Below, piece after piece: positions 61,521-64,000 of a stretch of DNA of 64,000 bases. The position numbers were made by a program, and so were the translations under genes. A model generated the notes under the pieces. That model saw nothing but the letters and a program-made list of their open reading frames with translations. It did not search any database and had not been told where the DNA came from. Source of the stretch: Nilaparvata lugens (lineage: Eukaryota > Arthropoda > Insecta > Hemiptera > Delphacidae); assembly GCF_014356525.2 (NCBI RefSeq), contig NC_052507.1, positions 36,568,269 to 36,632,268 of the forward strand, in the 5' to 3' direction. Within the stretch, counting starts at the first letter, position 1; every line of letters begins with the position of its first letter.

Positions 61521-64000
61521 ATGAGAAAGAACAGGTATTATTATAATTGCATCGGGCTTGAATTAGTTCTGTTTCGGATACGGAAAGATACAATGTGATA
61601 TGTGAATGGATATTGTTAGGATGTTGCTATAGGTTTGAATAATGTGGAAAACGAAAAGATACATAGGTATCAATATTGAGTTTGATTCGCATTAGGTCTA
61701 TTTGGCGGAGATAAAAATGCAGGCATATGTAGAGAGATGTATAATGGAGGAATTGAATTCGCTAATAAACTGTGGTGTTTGTGGTAGTTGAATATTGCTG
61801 TGTTGGCAGCTTTGTATTGTTTGTTCGCCAATGGAAAGCTGAATTGTCGGTCGTTCAGTGACAAACATTGGAGGGTGTGTGTTGTTGGGGAAGGAGTGCA
61901 ATCGCGGAAAGAGAGACATCAAAGACAATGAATATCGTGTAACACGTTGTGACTGTGCAGTGCAATCGGATAGCGAGCTATTATAAAAATTTGCGAATTC
62001 TATTGGAAATTTGTGCCGACGCCGAACGTTTGTAGAGTAGTTTTGTGAAATTTCTCTGTGTTGCAATATTGCTGAAGCGAACGACTTCAAAGCGTGGGAA
62101 GGAAGGTGATTGGTCGGAGAAAGGGTGAGCGGGAATGAAAGCGATTGGTGGTTGTGTTTTTGGCGGCAATGATGACAATTGGCGGGAAAAAGGGAGCGCA
62201 AACCGGTTTATTGCTCACGCGTTGTCTGTTGACAGACGGTCTTTTGTTTGTGATTCCCTTCCCCCTCGAAATTACGGTCGGCTGTTTTAAAGCGTTGTAA
62301 TCGATTCCAAGCCTTATCTGAAACAATGGAATAAGTTAAGCCATGTTTAGAGCATCAGTCACAAAGTGCGCTACGATTGGGCTCATTTCGGAGTTGAATG
62401 CTTTGTCAAACTATGCTCATCGATAATTACTCTACATAAAGTCATTGGTTAGAGCAAATGAAAACTCTCACTCCATGGTAATGTGCTACTATCGATAAAT
62501 AATACTTCGAATGAATTCATTGAAGGCAAGAAATACAACCCCTCTCTTCATCAAAATGTGTTCCTCATTATTATAATGAATATTATTCAACTGCAATCAA
62601 TTGCATGCTTTGGATACAAAAATTGAAAATTATCTACATGCATGTGTATCGAAATTTCAAAATTGGATAAGTAATCGATTGGGCCATTATGATCCAAACA
62701 AATACTCTCAATATTCTTTGTTTTGCGAAATAAGGCGCATCCTAGAGGCTAGAGGATAGACGTCATTTTTGTTACCTTCTATTTGAGGTTTCTCCATAAT
62801 TCATGACATGTTTTCTGTGCAAATTAAAACTAGTTGGAGGTTTTGAGCTCATGAAAAAGAGATATATTTTATTTTCGAAATAAATAAAAAATGTGGAAAC
62901 CACCACTCTGATAGACTCTTAATTCTCATTTGGAATTCGAGTATTTTCTCCACTGTAACCTTCCAGAACTTGAGAGGAATTTAACATCTATGTGGATTTT
63001 CTTCACCTCATAGAAAGACTATTTCACTCAAGTGAATATCAATTTTAATAGCGATGGAATCTCCAGATCATTCTGGTGTCTCGGTTTAAGTTTTTCTTGT
63101 AGGCCTACTCACATCTCTTCAACCTCTGTATGATGGAATATCAATAATATTTCATGCAACTCTGCATCCTCAACACAGTATACATTCTAACAAAACATGG
63201 AATTCGAAAGCGCCTGATGAACATTGCAACTGCAGTTGTTTCTGGTATTGTTAAGTACTCTCTCGTATATTTCCTTTTCTATGTTGATCATTGTTTCGAA
63301 TGTAGCAACATTATGTATCTAAAGATGGATATGAAGGTATTTTTGTTCATCTATCATTCATAGTTTCATACTAAAGAATATGGCGAAGTATCTGAGCAGC
63401 AGCTCTATGTTTTTGTTTATCATTACAAGTTGGCCAAGCAGTGGCGTTGATAGTAGACAAAACATAGGAATTTGTCTCGTAGGTGAAGGGTAAATCACAA
63501 TAAATGGGGTTGAAGTTGTTAATGGACTGTGTTCGGTCGGCGAGCGACAAACAATGAACAAAGACAATAGATGAAGAGGGAACGAGAGAGTATGAGAAAG
63601 CAAGAGGGTGGAAAGAGAAAGAGGGATTGTGACGTAGTCGGTCGTATTCATAAACTAAGGAACAAAAGCACCATTATGCCCGTTGGCAAAGCGTGTACCT
63701 CACAGAGCAGCGTTGCGCAAAAGAGATCATTGTGGGGAATGAGGCCATTGTGGGGAGCCGCCTGTCTGGATGTTTGCCACAAAATATTATTATTTATATT
63801 TTTTTTCGGTTGTTGGCTATTGTTTTTTCACAAGTGAACAATGACTACGTCCATTTTCTGTTCATGAACACTTCAAACTCGGAAAGTGGTCGAGAAAATG
63901 ATTCAAATTTTCCTGAACCTCTATTGAGAACTGACCATTTGCGTTCTATTGTCAGTTCTGAGTGGATTGTGCATTGAAATTTGATGTTTTCCACTTATTC
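61521..64000. other. Unassigned sequence, no gene recognised
   Basis: Contains G/C-richer unique DNA at 61,850-62,290 with open frames on the minus strand, and a purine-rich run at 63,560-63,630. No domain or RNA gene was recognised. Confidence 0.35.

Noticed and set aside
1..64000. CRISPR arrays, operons, riboswitches, rRNA genes
   Set aside because: No regularly spaced direct repeats, no clustered same-strand genes and no rRNA-like sequence were found. The composition and repeats are those of a large eukaryotic genome.

Overview
The window is AT-rich, gene-poor eukaryotic DNA, most likely from an insect. It has no operon structure, no dense coding and abundant microsatellites. It also has long strand-asymmetric purine/pyrimidine blocks, non-LTR retrotransposons and short non-autonomous repeats. 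One repeat family, which begins CTGGTGTGGCGCACTCAC and ends in GCAAGGAAAGTAAAAAT, resembles sequence I associate with delphacid planthoppers. That host assignment is from memory and is not proven here.

The only confidently protein-coding material is transposon-derived and lies on the minus strand between about 49.7 and 59.3 kb. A LINE (53.0-59.3 kb) has an intact-looking ORF1 (coiled coil plus RNA-binding domain). Its ORF2 (endonuclease plus reverse transcriptase) is broken by a frameshift and a late stop. The LINE 3' end, together with about 1 kb of its downstream flank, is present twice in direct orientation (48,682-51,152 and 51,973-54,430). An 820-bp piece of a different RTE-type LINE endonuclease sits exactly at the junction. 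Two plus-strand relics of the same LINE 3' region occur at 32.5-33.2 kb and 35.57 kb.

The second large structure is at 41.4-46.1 kb: a diverged inverted repeat with arms of roughly 1.4-1.9 kb around a 1.4-kb centre. The centre contains a half tRNA-Lys-like sequence.

Region by region: 1-17.9 kb is unassigned DNA with purine/pyrimidine blocks, a CGATA-rich tandem repeat, a palindromic tandem repeat and a small MITE-like inverted repeat. Two copies of the CTGGTGTGG repeat lie at 17.95-18.75 and 21.26-22.32 kb, the second inside a purine block. From 22.3 to 41.4 kb is mostly unassigned, with simple repeats and the LINE relics. From 41.4 to 46.1 kb is the inverted repeat, and 48.7-59.3 kb is the LINE duplication complex. 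From 59.3 to 64 kb is unassigned. Several minus-strand stretches (14.8-15.9, 26.8-27.3, 38.7-39.6 and 60.8-61.5 kb) can be read as broken coding chains. In DNA of this composition such chains are close to what chance gives, so they are reported only at low confidence. No host gene, rRNA, complete tRNA or CRISPR was recognised.
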